A DNA stretch of 40,569 bases from Pleomorphochaeta sp. (GTDB taxonomy: Bacteria; Spirochaetota; Spirochaetia; Sphaerochaetales; Sphaerochaetaceae). How positions within the stretch are numbered: position 1 is the stretch's first letter; each line of letters begins with the position of its first letter. This document shows positions 1-9,295 of the stretch, one piece after another. Under the pieces are notes generated by a model. The model had not been told where the DNA came from. It saw only the letters and a list, made by a program, of their open reading frames with translations, and did not search any database. A program made the translations under genes and the position numbers. The stretch covers positions 1-40,569 of the forward strand of contig JAQQAS010000001.1 in NCBI GenBank assembly GCA_028532815.1, given 5' to 3'.

Positions 1-299
1 ATATTTATATTATTTATCTACACTGTAAGGAATTATCAAAAATTAAACAAAAAAAATAAAATATTTAATTATCGATAAAATCTTATCTTATGATTGTTTA
101 AATATGCTATACATAAATTAAGTTTTATCTAATTATAACTTCTAAAAGTTCTTTTTTAATACTATTTTTGTTATTATCTGGATTGAAAAATCGAAATTTT
201 CATGATAAAGCATTAAATTTGCAATAAGATCTATCAGATTTATCTAAAATTTTTAAAAAAAAGTTTGCTTTTTTCCAATTTGTAACATATTATGTGTAA
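1..299. other. Non-coding AT-rich stretch upstream of the LacI gene
   Basis: I see no credible gene here: reading frames are short and there is no Shine-Dalgarno plus start pair. The only notable element is a perfect 10-bp palindrome TTATCGATAA at 69-78. It shares the ATCGAT core with the palindrome over the presumed promoter at 302-311, and LacI-family operators typically have a central CG. The left edge is presumably the tail of an intergenic region outside the window. Confidence 0.6.
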
Positions 300-311
300 T
301 ATAATCGATTA
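300..311 (+). promoter_or_regulatory. Probable -10 box with overlapping LacI-type operator
   Basis: TATAAT at 300-305 lies 20 bases before the LacI start, and the perfect palindrome TAATCGATTA occupies 302-311, overlapping it. No convincing -35 box is visible. A central-CG palindrome on the -10 box fits autorepression by the adjacent LacI-family protein. This is inference from position and symmetry. Confidence 0.4.
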
Positions 312-324
312 AAAGTAGGGAATA

Positions 325-1365
325 ATGCAATTTGACAAAGTTTCAATGAAGGATGTAGCAATTAGAGCAGGAGTTTCAACAGCTACTGTCTCTCATGTGA
401 TAAATAATTCATGTAATGTAAAAGATGAGACTAAAGAATTAGTAAATAAAGCTATAAAGGAATTAAATTATAGAGTTAATCCAACAGCAAGAAAGCTAAG
501 AAATGGTCAATCTAAAACAATTGGGTTTCTTGTATCGAATTTAAGTCATTATTTTTATCATGAAATTGGTGCTGCTATCGAAGATGTTTTATTTAAAAAA
601 GGTTATGAACTTTTTTATATAAACTCTCAAGAAGATATTGATAAAGAAGAAAAACAACTTGAAATTTGTAAATTAGAAAATTTAGCTGGCCTTATTGTAA
701 TACCTGTTGAGGAAGATTGGATAAATCTTGAACCTATTGTTAGAAATATTCCTTTAGTTTTTATAGATAGGAAACCTATAAACATTAGACGTGATAGTGT
801 TTTAATTACTAATGCTGTTGGCAGTTTTAATCTTACAAATGAGTTAATAAACAGAGGTGCAAAAAAGATTGCATTTATATCATCTAAATTTGATAATACT
901 TTTAAAATGAGAGTGGATGGTTATAAAGATTCTCTCGAGCAACATAATATGCTAATTGATGAAGAACTTATTATTTATGGCAATACACGTCCAAAAGTTT
1001 ATAGTCAGTTAGCTGCAGATCCAGAATGGGCTGAAATATTAGATTATGTGATTAATGAGAAAAATGTTGATTGTATCATATCTGGAAATGACCTTTGTGC
1101 ATTTGGTGTAATTGCTTATTTAAAAGAGCATAATTTTATTTTACAAAAAGATATATTATTTGGTACTTTTGATAATGCCTTTTGGATGAAGAATTTTAGA
1201 GAAGAGATTATTGCAGTTGAACAAAATACTAAAGCTTTAGGAGAAAAAGCTGCAAATCTTTTGTTAAGTAGAATAAATGGAGATACTTTTGTTTATAGTG
1301 ATTACCGAATTGAGACTAAACTTGTATCTATTAAACAAAATAAGGTTCAGTATTTAGTAGATTAA
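325..1365 (+). CDS. LacI-family transcriptional regulator
   Basis: DNA-binding repressor or activator of sugar genes. The helix-turn-helix spans about residues 8-30 (MKDVAIRAGVSTATVSHVI), the hinge helix follows at about 53-62 (NPTARKLRNG), and a periplasmic-binding-protein-like effector domain fills about 65-340. The length of 346 aa is normal for the family. AGTAGGG sits just upstream of the ATG at 325; the alternative Met at residue 8 starts the conserved helix but has no Shine-Dalgarno site of its own. It heads a same-strand group with a fructokinase and a polyol dehydrogenase, so its effector is probably a polyol, fructose or a phosphorylated derivative. Family certain, effector unknown. 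Confidence 0.93.
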   Translation: MQFDKVSMKDVAIRAGVSTATVSHVINNSCNVKDETKELVNKAIKELNYRVNPTARKLRNGQSKTIGFLVSNLSHYFYHEIGAAIEDVLFKKGYELFYINSQEDIDKEEKQLEICKLENLAGLIVIPVEEDWINLEPIVRNIPLVFIDRKPINIRRDSVLITNAVGSFNLTNELINRGAKKIAFISSKFDNTFKMRVDGYKDSLEQHNMLIDEELIIYGNTRPKVYSQLAADPEWAEILDYVINEKNVDCIISGNDLCAFGVIAYLKEHNFILQKDILFGTFDNAFWMKNFREEIIAVEQNTKALGEKAANLLLSRINGDTFVYSDYRIETKLVSIKQNKVQYLVD

Positions 1366-1412
1366 TAGTGTAATTAAAAGAATGTATATAAATAGAATAG
1401 GAGTAAAATTTT

Positions 1413-2366
1413 ATGTCAAATATTATAGCTTTAGGAGAATTGTTAATTGATTTTATTCAAGTTGGAGAAAGTGAAATTGGAAATCCAATATATGAGGCTA
1501 ATCCAGGTGGAGCACCTTGTAATTTTTTAGCTATGGCTAGTAAATTGTCAAATAATTCAACTTTTATTGGTAAGGTTGGAAATGATAATTTTGGAAAACA
1601 ATTAGAAAATGCAATTGTTGAAGCTAAGATTAATACAGCAGGTTTAGTAAAAAGTGATAAATATTCTACAACTTTAGCTTTTGTCCACCATGATAGTACA
1701 GGTGATAGATCTTTTACTTTTAACAGAAGTGCAGATGCTCAAATTAGTGTAGATGATATAAAAGAGAATTTATTTAGTAACCAAGATGTATTCCATTTTG
1801 GGACTTTATCTATGACTAATGAAGTGTGTAAAGCTGCTACTTTAAAAGCTGTTGAAATTGCTAAGTCTAAAAATTTATTAATATCTTTTGATCCTAATTT
1901 AAGAGCCAATCTGTGGGATAATTTAGATGATGCAAAGCTAGCTTTCACTGAAGGCTTTAAAGTATGTAATATCTTAAAAATTGCAGACAATGAGTTAAGT
2001 TGGTTCACAGGCATTGATGATTTAGATTTAGCTATTGAATCTTTTAGAAAAGAATATGATATTGATTTAATTTTTTTAACTCTAGGAAGGGATGGTTCTA
2101 AAGCTTATTATAAAGATATCTGTGTAACGGCTTCAACTTTCTTAGATATTCCTTGTGTTGATACAACTGGCGCTGGTGATAGTTTTATGGGTAGTTCTCT
2201 CTCTAAAGTTTTAGAGATTGGTTTGGATAATCTAAATGAAAATAATTTAAAAGATACTTTGCTTTTTGCTAATGCCGCGGCTTCTCTTGTTGCCAATAAA
2301 AGAGGTGTTATAAAAATTTTACCAACTTTAGAGCAAATTGAAAAATTAAAAGAAACACAAATCTAA
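1413..2366 (+). CDS. PfkB-family sugar kinase, probably fructokinase
   Basis: Expected to phosphorylate fructose to fructose-6-phosphate with ATP in the cytoplasm. The N-terminal GELLIDF and NPGGAPCN segments (residues 8-37) match fructokinases. FDPNLR at 159-164 and the PfkB signature DTTGAGDSFMG near 250-260 carry the anion hole and the catalytic base D256. At 317 aa it has standard family length. AGGAG precedes the ATG. It lies 47 bases after the LacI gene and 23 before a sorbitol/xylitol-type dehydrogenase, a pairing that suggests polyol to fructose to fructose-6-phosphate. PfkB kinases vary in substrate, so fructose is likely rather than proven. Confidence 0.88.
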   Translation: MSNIIALGELLIDFIQVGESEIGNPIYEANPGGAPCNFLAMASKLSNNSTFIGKVGNDNFGKQLENAIVEAKINTAGLVKSDKYSTTLAFVHHDSTGDRSFTFNRSADAQISVDDIKENLFSNQDVFHFGTLSMTNEVCKAATLKAVEIAKSKNLLISFDPNLRANLWDNLDDAKLAFTEGFKVCNILKIADNELSWFTGIDDLDLAIESFRKEYDIDLIFLTLGRDGSKAYYKDICVTASTFLDIPCVDTTGAGDSFMGSSLSKVLEIGLDNLNENNLKDTLLFANAAASLVANKRGVIKILPTLEQIEKLKETQI

Positions 2367-2389
2367 ATAAAATAAAAAGAGGATACAAA

Positions 2390-3436
2390 ATGAACAAAGA
2401 AATGAAAGTTGCTGTTATGGAAGGTATTGGTAAAATTGGATATATAAATAGGAAAATTCAAGAACCAAAGAATAATGAAGTTTTAGTAAAAATTGAATAT
2501 GTCGGTATTTGTGGATCTGATCTTCACTATTATGAACATGGTAGTATTGGTAATTATGTTGTAGAACCACCTTTCGTCTTAGGCCATGAAGCTAGTGGTG
2601 TAGTAACTAAAATTGGTAAGGATGTTGATAATTTAAAAATAGGGGATAGAGTAGCTCTTGAGCCTGGTATTACTTGTGGTAAATGTGAATTTTGTAAAAC
2701 TGGTAGATATAATTTATGTCCTGATGTAGTTTTCTTTGCAACGCCTCCTATTGATGGTGTGTTTAGTGAATACACAACTCATCCATCAGATCTTTGTTTT
2801 AAACTTCCTGAAAATGTAAGTTCAATCAATGGTGCATTGATTGAACCTTTAGCTGTTGGCTTCCATGCAGCAGATCAAGGAGGAGCAAAGGTTGGACAAA
2901 AAGCTATAATATTTGGAGCTGGATGTATTGGTTTAATGACTCTTTTAGCTCTCCAATCATATGGTTTAAATGATATTACAGTTGTTGATATTCTAAATAA
3001 CAGATTAGAACAAGCTAAAAAACTTGGAGCTACTCACGTTGTTAATTCTCTTGATAAAGATTACTTAGATCAATTTAATGAAATTACTCAAAATAAAGGA
3101 TATGATATTGCTTTTGAAACAGCAGGAACAGAAATTACAACAAGGCTCTCTATTCAAGTATTGAAAAAAGGAAGTAATTTAGTTTGTGTAGGCTATTCAA
3201 AAAATGGAGAGATGATTCTACCTATGAGTTTACTCCTTGATAAAGAAATAACTATAAAAACTGTATTTAGATATCGTCATGTTTATCCAAAAGCAATTGA
3301 AGCTGTAGCTAGTGGGAAAATTAATCCAAGTGATGTTGTAACAAACATTTTTGAATTTGATGATATTCAAAATGCCATGGATAAGTCTGTTGAAGATAAA
3401 GCAAATATTGTTAAATCTGTAATTAGAATTTCATAA
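2390..3436 (+). CDS. Zinc-dependent polyol dehydrogenase (sorbitol/xylitol type)
   Basis: Medium-chain dehydrogenase that oxidises a polyol to a ketose with NAD+. Catalytic zinc ligands are C41, H66 and E67 (GHE); E152 matches the fourth ligand of sorbitol dehydrogenases. Structural zinc is held by C96, C99, C102 and C110. The Rossmann motif GAGCIG at 176-181 is followed by D200 at the end of the second strand, which favours NAD over NADP. HYYEHG at about 46-51 is typical of sorbitol/xylitol dehydrogenases. It is 348 aa, the usual length. It ends the LacI-kinase-dehydrogenase group; no polyol transporter is present, so uptake must be encoded elsewhere. Sorbitol, xylitol or another polyol cannot be separated by sequence alone. 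Confidence 0.88.
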   Translation: MNKEMKVAVMEGIGKIGYINRKIQEPKNNEVLVKIEYVGICGSDLHYYEHGSIGNYVVEPPFVLGHEASGVVTKIGKDVDNLKIGDRVALEPGITCGKCEFCKTGRYNLCPDVVFFATPPIDGVFSEYTTHPSDLCFKLPENVSSINGALIEPLAVGFHAADQGGAKVGQKAIIFGAGCIGLMTLLALQSYGLNDITVVDILNNRLEQAKKLGATHVVNSLDKDYLDQFNEITQNKGYDIAFETAGTEITTRLSIQVLKKGSNLVCVGYSKNGEMILPMSLLLDKEITIKTVFRYRHVYPKAIEAVASGKINPSDVVTNIFEFDDIQNAMDKSVEDKANIVKSVIRIS

Positions 3437-3481
3437 TATTTCCTATCCATATACACTGTAATCCACAGATAAAAAACTCAT

Positions 3482-3522
3482 ATAACCTTGTTTATATTTT
3501 TATAAATAGGGTTATGTTTTTT
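3482..3522 (+). terminator. Rho-independent terminator after the polyol operon
   Basis: The arms 3482-3495 and 3502-3515 pair over 14 positions with two mismatches or wobbles. They enclose a 6-nt loop and are followed by six T at 3517-3522. It separates the polyol genes from the promoter of the next gene. Confidence 0.75.
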
Positions 3523-3547
3523 ATAGGGGGAACTATCACTAAACTAA

Positions 3548-3577
3548 TTGACTGTAGCAACTTTCTCATCCTATAAT
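3548..3577 (+). promoter_or_regulatory. Strong sigma-70-type promoter of the secreted-protein gene
   Basis: TTGACT at 3548-3553 and TATAAT at 3572-3577 are separated by 18 bases. Initiation near 3584 would leave a leader of about 54 bases before the TTG start at 3638. This is one of the clearest promoters in the window. Confidence 0.7.
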
Positions 3578-3637
3578 TGTCATATTTTAGTGAGTGTGAT
3601 TCATTTGAGATAATTACATATTTTGGGGAGTGAATAG

Positions 3638-4747
3638 TTGAAAAAAAAGGTTGTTCGTTGTTTAGTCTTTTGTGTGCTATCAATGGCATCAGTATTTGCC
3701 AATGTTGATTATAAGTTTGATTTAGTTTCATTTGATCCATTACATAAAGAATATTTTGCAGATAGAGCAAGACCAGAGCTCTCAATTAATTATTTATATT
3801 ATACTGAAGGTTATCCTGATAAGGTTGTTCAAGATCAATATATTGATTCAGATACTGGTGAAAATACAATAAAAGTATGGGATATAAATTTAGACCGCCT
3901 AGATCCACAAGATAGAATGATTCATTTAAAACTTGGAGAAAGTGCATCTCTTGCAAGAAGTACTTTTACATTTGATCATTGGCTTAGTCCTATATCTTTT
4001 GATTTTACTATGCAAGGTTTATTACAAGAGTTTTTCTTAGGTGGCTTTGATGATAGCATTGGTTATGATGGGATTTATTTCTTTGGAGGAACTTTTAGAA
4101 TAGGGGATGTTGTATCAATGAGAATTGGAAGACATCATTATTGCTCTCATTATGGTGATGCTATATTAAAAGGTCTTGTAGATGAAGGTGCTGATTTTTC
4201 ACGAAACGATTTTTGGTTGACATATAAATATGTAAGAATGGATGCTATAGCAATAGGGCTATCTATTGAACCAATTTCTAATTTTAGAGTTTATGGTGAA
4301 TTAAATTTTCCACCAAGATGGATAAAAAGTATTAGACCTGATATGTTTGCTCCTAATTGGGTAGTTAGAGATGGTATTACAATAAATCCAGATTATCCAG
4401 ATTGGTACAATGCTAGAATTGTAAATGTAGGTTTTGAATATAGTCACAATTTCTTTAAAAATTTAGGTATAACTACTATTGGTTACGATTTACATATGTA
4501 TGAAGAGGGTAAAGTACAATATGATTTGGAAGACGGTTCAACTATTTGGTTTGATGAAGATGCACCTTGGGAATTAGAGCATAATGTTAGAATTGCTCAA
4601 GAATTAAATGATACTGTATCTATAGAATTAACTTACCATAATGGTCGTTCTCCATTTAATAACTTCTATTTTCAACATACTGAAATTTGGGGAATTGGAG
4701 CTAGATTTAATCCAAAATCTACAGTAACTTTGTTTGATACCGAGTAG
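3638..4747 (+). CDS. Secreted DUF1207-like envelope protein, paralogue 1
   Basis: One of four paralogues in the window. Residues 1-21 form a type I signal peptide ending SVFA before NVDYKF. The mature part alternates polar and aromatic strands in the manner of an outer-membrane beta-barrel. Conserved blocks are PLHKEYFADR near 35, LSPISFDF near 117, YDGIYFFGGT near 143, HHYCSHYGD at 166-174 and GYDLHMYEEGK further on. The HxxSHxGD block and the following strand order recall DUF1207 proteins; that link is from memory and tentative. The TTG start is supported by GGGGAG nine bases upstream and by the signal peptide. It has its own promoter and terminator. The function is unknown. Confidence 0.8.
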   Translation: MKKKVVRCLVFCVLSMASVFANVDYKFDLVSFDPLHKEYFADRARPELSINYLYYTEGYPDKVVQDQYIDSDTGENTIKVWDINLDRLDPQDRMIHLKLGESASLARSTFTFDHWLSPISFDFTMQGLLQEFFLGGFDDSIGYDGIYFFGGTFRIGDVVSMRIGRHHYCSHYGDAILKGLVDEGADFSRNDFWLTYKYVRMDAIAIGLSIEPISNFRVYGELNFPPRWIKSIRPDMFAPNWVVRDGITINPDYPDWYNARIVNVGFEYSHNFFKNLGITTIGYDLHMYEEGKVQYDLEDGSTIWFDEDAPWELEHNVRIAQELNDTVSIELTYHNGRSPFNNFYFQHTEIWGIGARFNPKSTVTLFDTE

Positions 4748-4780
4748 AAGAGACATAAAGTATTTAACTTAATAAATAAC

Positions 4781-4821
4781 ATCCCATTCAATAATATTTA
4801 AATTAAATTATTGAGTGGGAT
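4781..4821. terminator. Bidirectional terminator between convergent genes
   Basis: The arms 4781-4795 and 4807-4821 pair over 15 positions with one G-T mismatch and an 11-nt loop. The hairpin lies between the end of the secreted-protein gene and the end of the minus-strand epimerase operon. The flanking T-runs are weak, so termination efficiency is uncertain. Confidence 0.6.
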
Positions 4822-4856
4822 TTGATAAAAATTTCTAATAAAAAAAGATTAACTTT

Positions 4857-5717
4857 TTATGCTAAATTGTTTTTGATATATGTGGCAGAGTCTTTTGCTA
4901 ATTTATCCAAATTGGGATTTGTAATTATATCTCTCCATACCGCAATATCTTGACCAACTTGTCCTCCTGACATCACAAATGGTTCTTGAACTAATGAACC
5001 TTGAAAATTAATTTTATCTAGGGCTTTTTTTATTTCTGCCCATGGCATCATCCCTAGACCTACCGGCTTTCTATTATTCTCACCCAGGTGCAATCCTCCC
5101 AAATAATCTCCACATTTTATAATTGCTTCAATGATGGAATCTTCTTCAATATTCATATGAAATGTATCTAAAAGAATTTTACAATTTGGGCTATTTATTT
5201 CTTTAACAAAATCTAGAGCTTGGTCACAAGTATTTAGTAAGAATTGTTCGAATCGATTAAGGACTTCACACAATAGTATTACATTTTCTTTTTCAGCAAT
5301 CTTTGAAAGGACTTTCATGCTTTTTAGACTTTGATTTAAATAATCTAGTCGTCTATTTCCTTTAGGAAGTTGTTTTGGCCAAGAAGAGTATACAGTTCCA
5401 CCAATAGTTCCTCCACCCATTGAACCAACAGCTCTAATCATTTTAGTCATAAAATTTAGGCCATTTAATCTTGTTTTTTCATCAAGAGAAGAAACATCGT
5501 TTTCTTCTGTTAGTCCTATGCCATAAGATAGTTTAATTTCATACTTATCAGCTTCTTTTTTTAGTTTCATTCTATCTTCATGACTCATGTCCACAATAGT
5601 GCCGCCATTAATTTCTAACTGGGTATACCCTAAGGTTTTAACTTTTTCTATATATGGTAAAAAGTCAGCATCCCATTCGTTGCACCAAAATGCATAATAA
5701 ATTCCAATATTTCTCAT
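4857..5717 (-). CDS. Ketose 3-epimerase (D-tagatose/D-allulose 3-epimerase family)
   Basis: TIM-barrel metalloenzyme that inverts C3 of free ketoses, for example D-fructose/D-allulose, D-tagatose/D-sorbose or L-ribulose/L-xylulose. The four metal ligands of the family are all present: E151 (CEVLNRFEQ), D184 (LLDTFHMNIEE), H210 (GLHLGENNR) and E245 (VQEPF). The 286-aa length and the EVLNRFEQ and DTFHMNIEE blocks match characterised allulose epimerases closely. AAGGAT precedes the ATG at 5717, one base after the permease stop. As the last gene of a sugar-import operon it probably acts on the imported ketose before phosphorylation. The exact substrate cannot be told from sequence. Confidence 0.88.
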   Translation of the reverse strand: MRNIGIYYAFWCNEWDADFLPYIEKVKTLGYTQLEINGGTIVDMSHEDRMKLKKEADKYEIKLSYGIGLTEENDVSSLDEKTRLNGLNFMTKMIRAVGSMGGGTIGGTVYSSWPKQLPKGNRRLDYLNQSLKSMKVLSKIAEKENVILLCEVLNRFEQFLLNTCDQALDFVKEINSPNCKILLDTFHMNIEEDSIIEAIIKCGDYLGGLHLGENNRKPVGLGMMPWAEIKKALDKINFQGSLVQEPFVMSGGQVGQDIAVWRDIITNPNLDKLAKDSATYIKNNLA

Positions 5718-5718
5718 T

Positions 5719-6720
5719 TTAAGCCATCCTTTTCCTTCTATTTAGTATTCTGTGTAAGTTTTTTACCAATTCTTTACCGAATAAAACAAATATTATTATA
5801 GCTCCCCACATAGCTGTTACCATGAAAGGATCTAATCTCATTAAATTTAGTCCGGTTGAAATTATTTGTAATATAATAGAAGCTAAAATTGTACCCATAA
5901 TTTTACCAAAGCCTCCTGCGGGATCAACGCCTCCTAAGAAACTTGCAAGAACAGCAATAAGTAGATATGAATCATAATATGTAGCTTTTACAGAATTCAT
6001 TTGTCCAATCATAATAAGGGAACAAGAAAAAGCAAAAAAAGCAGATAACATATATTCCCTTATAATTATGCTTTCAATGTTTATATTCGAATATTTAGCT
6101 GCAGTTTGATTTGCTCCAGTAAAATATAATTGTTTGCCAAATACTGTCCTGTCCAAAATAATATGAACTATATAGCAAACTAATATGAAGATAATTAGAG
6201 ACATTGGAACTCCAAATAGGTCACCATTTCCTAAGAAGGTTAAAGAATTTGGAAATCCCGAAATAGTATAACCTTCAGTAATTACTAGGCTTAACCCTTT
6301 TAATAAAGTCATCATTCCTAAAGTTTCAAGTAATGCTGGTATTTTTAATACGGCAATAAGATATCCATTGATAAATCCAATAATCATTGTTATTAAAAAA
6401 GAAAAAGATATAGCTATTAATACTTGAGATAGATTAGCAGAACTCATATCACCTTTTGTTAACCAAGAAAGGACAACATATATAAATATTCCATTAAAAT
6501 TAGCATTTGCTACCAAGGATAAATTAATCCCACCTGATAATTCACTTACCATCATACCGATTGCTAGCAAACCAATCATTGGCATTTGATAGGCCATTGC
6601 TTGTAAATTATTTAAGGAAAGGAATTTATGCCCATTTATGAGAGACATCATTACAAAAAGAATTATGATAGTAATATATAATGGTGTATATTCATTTTTT
6701 TTAAAATTTAATTTAGTCAT
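5719..6720 (-). CDS. Sugar ABC transporter permease (RbsC-like), second
   Basis: Inner-membrane subunit of a ribose/xylose-class importer, with about eight to ten hydrophobic segments. The family signature for ATPase coupling is present near residue 265 (LGGVDPAGGFGKIMGT). I place the start at the ATG at 6720, because AAGGAGA lies just upstream; the open frame extends to a TTG at 6741, which overlaps the previous gene and lacks a ribosome site. That gives 333 aa. It pairs with the preceding RbsC-like permease, suggesting a heterodimeric channel, as in autoinducer-2 and rhamnose transporters. Confidence 0.9.
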   Translation of the reverse strand: MTKLNFKKNEYTPLYITIIILFVMMSLINGHKFLSLNNLQAMAYQMPMIGLLAIGMMVSELSGGINLSLVANANFNGIFIYVVLSWLTKGDMSSANLSQVLIAISFSFLITMIIGFINGYLIAVLKIPALLETLGMMTLLKGLSLVITEGYTISGFPNSLTFLGNGDLFGVPMSLIIFILVCYIVHIILDRTVFGKQLYFTGANQTAAKYSNINIESIIIREYMLSAFFAFSCSLIMIGQMNSVKATYYDSYLLIAVLASFLGGVDPAGGFGKIMGTILASIILQIISTGLNLMRLDPFMVTAMWGAIIIFVLFGKELVKNLHRILNRRKRMA

Positions 6721-6730
6721 TTTTATCTCC

Positions 6731-7744
6731 TTAAGCTTCAACTTTTACACGAACTTTACGTTTAGATTGTTGTTTTAGCTGAAGAGCATTTATTATAATA
6801 CTTGCTAAAATTATTCCTCCAATAAATACATTATACCAACTAGAGGATATTTGAAGTAATGTTAGACTGTTATTTATAATAGCAAATAAAATAACACCTA
6901 ATATTGTTCCTAGTACACTTCCTACTCCACCAGTAATTGAGGCTCCACCAAGAATTACGGCTGCAATAGTATCCATTTCAGTTCCTACAATTGAGTTAGG
7001 GATTACAGTCATTATTATTGATATATGCGCTATTGCAGCTATTCCTGCTATAGCACCACCAATACCATAAACCATTAATGTTGATTTTGTTATATTTATA
7101 CCTATTCGTTGCGCAGCTAAAGAATTACCACCCATTAAATATATACTTCTACCACTAATTGTATAACGAAGAAATATCGCCACAATAATAGCTAAGGCAA
7201 ACCAAAGAACAGTTACAGTGCTAATCCCATATTCTGCTCCATTTGCAGCGACAGCAGAAAAGATTTTATTAGTAGATAGTGGTGCTAAATATTGAGGGAC
7301 TTCATATAGAAGTCTACCTTCGGTTATCACATACATAATTCCGTAAAATAAATTTTGAGTTGAAATTGTTATAATTATTGCAGGCATTTTATAGTGATCT
7401 ATTAAAAATCCATTAAATAACCCCAATAATGTACCAACTAATATAGCTAAAGTAAATGCTATATATATGTTTCCTTGAATATGTCTGAGAAGCAACCAAA
7501 CAACTAAGTACTCAGATACTTGTGCAATTGCAACAAAGGAAACATCAAAGCCTCCTGATATTGTGACAATTAAAACTCCAAGTGAAAATATACCAACTAT
7601 ACTGCAAGCTTTTAAAACATTTGAAATATTTTCGTAGGTTAGAAAAGATGGTGATTTTGATTGTACAAATAAACTGATGGCTACGATTATAAGAAATAAT
7701 AGCATTTCACGTTTTTTCAATACCTCTAGTATTTGTTTTTTCAT
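6731..7744 (-). CDS. Sugar ABC transporter permease (RbsC-like), first
   Basis: Multi-spanning inner-membrane protein of 337 aa. The signature LGGASITGGVGSVLGT near residue 265 is the cytoplasmic loop that contacts the ATPase in this class. AGGAA precedes the ATG. It lies 12 bases after the ATPase gene and 10 before the second permease. Because the two permeases are clearly different proteins, the channel is probably a heterodimer. The substrate is a sugar, most likely the ketose handled by the downstream epimerase. Confidence 0.9.
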   Translation of the reverse strand: MKKQILEVLKKREMLLFLIIVAISLFVQSKSPSFLTYENISNVLKACSIVGIFSLGVLIVTISGGFDVSFVAIAQVSEYLVVWLLLRHIQGNIYIAFTLAILVGTLLGLFNGFLIDHYKMPAIIITISTQNLFYGIMYVITEGRLLYEVPQYLAPLSTNKIFSAVAANGAEYGISTVTVLWFALAIIVAIFLRYTISGRSIYLMGGNSLAAQRIGINITKSTLMVYGIGGAIAGIAAIAHISIIMTVIPNSIVGTEMDTIAAVILGGASITGGVGSVLGTILGVILFAIINNSLTLLQISSSWYNVFIGGIILASIIINALQLKQQSKRKVRVKVEA

Positions 7745-7756
7745 ATCTTTATTTCC

Positions 7757-9265
7757 TTATAGTACTCTTTTTTGTTTATTTAGAATATTTTGAATATAAG
7801 TATCATCAATATCCTTTGGATCAGAGAGTTCCTGAGCAATTTTTCCATTTCTCATAATTAAAATTCTATTGGAATTAGCTGTTAACTCTCTTATCTCATC
7901 TGAAATAAGGATTACAGACATTCCTAATTTTTCTACCATCTCTGTTATAGTTTTAAAAATACCGGCTTTAGCCCCTATATCCACACCAACAGTTGGTCCA
8001 TCTAAAATTAACACTTTTGGGTTCATTTCTAGCCATTTCGCAATGACTATTTTTTGTTGATTCCCCCCCGATAATGTTCTAGCAGTTTTATGAATGGAAT
8101 CAGTTTTTACACCAATTGCTTTGGTCCATTTTTTAGCTATTTCTGTTATTTTGGCTTCATCAATTAAGTGATGCTTGTTTATGCATTTAGATAGGGAAGG
8201 GGCTACTAGATTATCTCTTTGGGGATAGTTCAAAACTAATCCTTGAATTAATCTATCTTCAGGCACGTAAGCTATTCCAGCTTTTACTGCATCTTCAACT
8301 TTCCTTATTTTTATCTGCTTATTTTCTATTTTAATTGTACCGCTATCACAAGGAGCTATTCCAAATATTGCGGAAGCCAATTCAGTTCTACCCGCTCCTA
8401 GCAACCCTGAAATGCCTAGTATTTCACCTTTATGTAATTTTAAAGATATATCTTTAAAATTGTTTTTCTTAGTTAAATTTTTAAGTTCTAAAACCACAGG
8501 TTCGGAAGAAAGTAAATTATATTCTGATTTTTTGGTATAATTAAAATTCTTACCGACCATCAATGTTTCGATTTCTTCTATAGAAAGCTTTTTCACTTGT
8601 TCTGTAGCTATATGTTTCCCATCTCTTAAAACAGTTAAAGAGTCACAAATTTCAATAATTTCATCTAATTTATGACTAATAAAAATAATTGAAATATTGT
8701 TGTTTTTTAATTTATCAATTAATTTGAAAAGTTTGTTTATTTCTTCCCTAGTTAGAGCTGTAGTAGGCTCATCAAAAATCAATAATTTTGATTCAATTAG
8801 AAGAGCTCTTGCAATAGCAATAAGTTGTTGTTTCGCGATTGTTAATTCACCAAGAATTTCATTCACATCTACCCCAATATCTAAATCTTCAATAAGTGAT
8901 ATAGCTTTGTTTACATATTGATTTTTATCAATAAAAAAATTTTTGCTTTTTACTTGATCGCAAAGACATATATTCTCCAAAACTGTAAGATTTGGAAATA
9001 AAGATAAATCTTGGTATATAACACTTATTCCTTTAGTAAGACCTGAAAGAGCTCCCCAGGAATTAACTGGCTTTCCTTCTAGATAAATTTTACCTGAGTC
9101 AGCTTTTAGAGAACCTGCTAAAATTTTAATTAAAGTTGATTTACCTGATCCATTCTCGCCAATTAAACCCCTAATTTCTCCTGGTTTTAAAGAAAAAGAG
9201 ACATCAGATAAAGCGTGAACACCGCCAAAAGATTTATAACAATGCTCAATATCTATATAATTCAT
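7757..9265 (-). CDS. Sugar ABC transporter ATPase (RbsA-like, two nucleotide-binding domains)
   Basis: Energises sugar import. Domain 1 has Walker A GENGSGKST near residues 36-44, signature LTIAKQQ and Walker B IFDEPTTALT. Domain 2 has a degenerate Walker A (GLLGAGRTE), signature LSGGNQQK and Walker B reading ILDGPTVGVD: the catalytic Glu is replaced by Gly. The degenerate second Walker A is usual for RbsA proteins; the Glu-to-Gly change is less so. I start at the ATG at 9265, six bases after GGAG. The open frame reaches a TTG at 9277 without a site. The 502-aa length is standard. Confidence 0.92.
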   Translation of the reverse strand: MNYIDIEHCYKSFGGVHALSDVSFSLKPGEIRGLIGENGSGKSTLIKILAGSLKADSGKIYLEGKPVNSWGALSGLTKGISVIYQDLSLFPNLTVLENICLCDQVKSKNFFIDKNQYVNKAISLIEDLDIGVDVNEILGELTIAKQQLIAIARALLIESKLLIFDEPTTALTREEINKLFKLIDKLKNNNISIIFISHKLDEIIEICDSLTVLRDGKHIATEQVKKLSIEEIETLMVGKNFNYTKKSEYNLLSSEPVVLELKNLTKKNNFKDISLKLHKGEILGISGLLGAGRTELASAIFGIAPCDSGTIKIENKQIKIRKVEDAVKAGIAYVPEDRLIQGLVLNYPQRDNLVAPSLSKCINKHHLIDEAKITEIAKKWTKAIGVKTDSIHKTARTLSGGNQQKIVIAKWLEMNPKVLILDGPTVGVDIGAKAGIFKTITEMVEKLGMSVILISDEIRELTANSNRILIMRNGKIAQELSDPKDIDDTYIQNILNKQKRVL

Positions 9266-9295
9266 GTTTGACTCCAAAATTAATATAATACGAAA

